Assembly: GCA_016932755.1 (NCBI GenBank) | Contig: JAFGCE010000061.1 | Coordinates: 1 to 14,148, forward strand | Direction: 5' to 3' | DNA: 14,148 nucleotides | From: Candidatus Woesearchaeota archaeon | GTDB lineage: Archaea > Nanobdellota > Nanobdellia > Woesearchaeales > JAGWAF01 | Part shown: piece by piece, positions 13,574 to 14,148 of the stretch | How the letters are laid out: the number at the start of each line of letters is the position of its first letter | How positions within the stretch are numbered: the first letter of the stretch is position 1 | The notes under the pieces: generated by a model | Seen by the model: the letters and a program-made list of their open reading frames with translations, nothing else | The model's database searches: none | What the model was told of the DNA's origin: nothing | Position numbers and translations under genes: made by a program

Positions 13574-14148
13574 TTACTGTGGTGAGCTAACTGAGATGTC
13601 AGTCAAGCTTGTACCTGTAACTTCAACTTCCATGCCTTCAAGGTCATAGTCGTCTGCGTTTGCAAGTACTCTTGCTGCTCTTCTTGTGTCTAGCGCACTT
13701 CTTCCAGCCACTAACAATGCTACATTAGCTCCACTTTCGTAAAGCTTGATTATAGCCTTGTTCTCTGGAATTGCTGTCCAGCACTCTGCAGGATTGCCCA
13801 TTAGAGTTGCTGCTGCTGCGTTTGCACAAGGTCCACCTACAACAATTGCGTTTACAGCTGTTATGTCAGCTACTTCTGAAGCCAACTTAGCTGCTCCAAC
13901 CTGGATTTTCTGAACTGTTGTTGTGGTTACTGCTCCGCCCATTGCTGCTGAGACTAACTCAGACCCGATTGGTGAGATGAATACGTTTCCGTATACTTCC
14001 TCATCAGGGTAGACAACTAGTGCATAGTCATCATTCTCTGAATCAATCTCAACCATTGTTCCGTATGCAGTCATAGCCTGCTCAACATCACTGTCTTCCT
14101 CAATTGTCTGGAAGTCAAGAACTCCTGTTGAGTTCTCTGGTGTAAATA
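13574..14148 (-). CDS. S-layer-like protein, C-terminal part (5' end beyond window)
   Basis: An open frame of 190 codons plus stop that continues past the right edge. An internal ATG at 14074 is not the start, because the frame stays open for 24 more codons (FTPENSTGVLDF...). The C-terminus has the blocks VNAIVVGGPCANAAAATL, NKAIIKLYESGANVALLVAG, a DTRRAARVLAN segment and a last strand (GMEVEVTGTSL). These match the C-terminal domain of archaeal S-layer proteins (methanococcal type, S_layer_C). It is acidic, rich in Ala, Val and Thr, and uses a narrow, optimised codon set, in keeping with very high expression. Two cysteines (GGPCANA and AECWTA) could pair. A strong T-tract follows the stop. 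Confidence 0.8.
   Translation of the reverse strand, partial: FTPENSTGVLDFQTIEEDSDVEQAMTAYGTMVEIDSENDDYALVVYPDEEVYGNVFISPIGSELVSAAMGGAVTTTTVQKIQVGAAKLASEVADITAVNAIVVGGPCANAAAATLMGNPAECWTAIPENKAIIKLYESGANVALLVAGRSALDTRRAARVLANADDYDLEGMEVEVTGTSLTDISVSSPQ

Noticed and set aside
14075..14148. ATG at 14074 as the start of the S-layer-like gene
   Set aside because: The same frame stays open to the window edge with typical S-layer composition, so the gene is cut by the window rather than starting there.

Overview
The window is archaeal. It encodes eL42 (L44e), eS27 (S27e), the alpha subunit of aIF2, Nop10, a PAC2-family protein and a GINS subunit, none of which is bacterial. Promoters look archaeal too: TATA boxes about 22-31 bases before start codons with no Shine-Dalgarno (leaderless), alongside genes with clear GAGG-type sites. 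Gene packing is tight (four ATGA stop/start overlaps, interlocked convergent stops). The giant Asn-rich surface protein with a short cytosolic tail and the S-layer-type protein suggest a DPANN lineage such as Woesearchaeota or Pacearchaeota, but that placement is inference.

Layout: (1) 1-1980, minus strand: enolase followed by a PP-loop ATPase of the MnmA/ThiI-like tRNA thiolation type that runs off the left edge. (2) 2075-2407, plus strand: an unrecognised 110-residue protein, convergent with the next operon. (3) 2409-4330, minus strand: S27e, aIF2-alpha, Nop10 and PAC2, the classic archaeal translation operon. (4) 4331-10771, plus strand: a self-contained cassette with a strong TATA box, four exact 11-bp TTAATCC repeats, a 48-residue ribbon-helix-helix (RHH) protein and, overlapping it by ATGA, a 2049-residue membrane-anchored surface protein. 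(5) 10768-11798, minus strand: L44e and Gins51. (6) 11892-13103, plus strand: a radical SAM protein with a probable C-terminal TRAM-like domain. (7) 13095-13543: an AT-rich orphan gene flanked by a direct repeat. (8) 13574-14148, minus strand: the C-terminal part of an S-layer-like protein.

The main observation is that L44e normally sits next to S27e in archaea. Here the two are on the same strand but separated by about 6.4 kb holding only the oppositely oriented RHH/surface-protein cassette. The cassette looks like an insertion that brought its own regulator and operator. The model is that the RHH protein binds the 11-bp array over its own promoter and so sets expression of the surface protein, which may act in cell-cell contact or adhesion. 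The surface protein has a beta-helix, then a seven-bladed propeller apparently nested inside an Ig-like domain, then six Ig-like domains, a Cys-rich stalk, a transmembrane helix and a duplicated helical motif in the cytosol.
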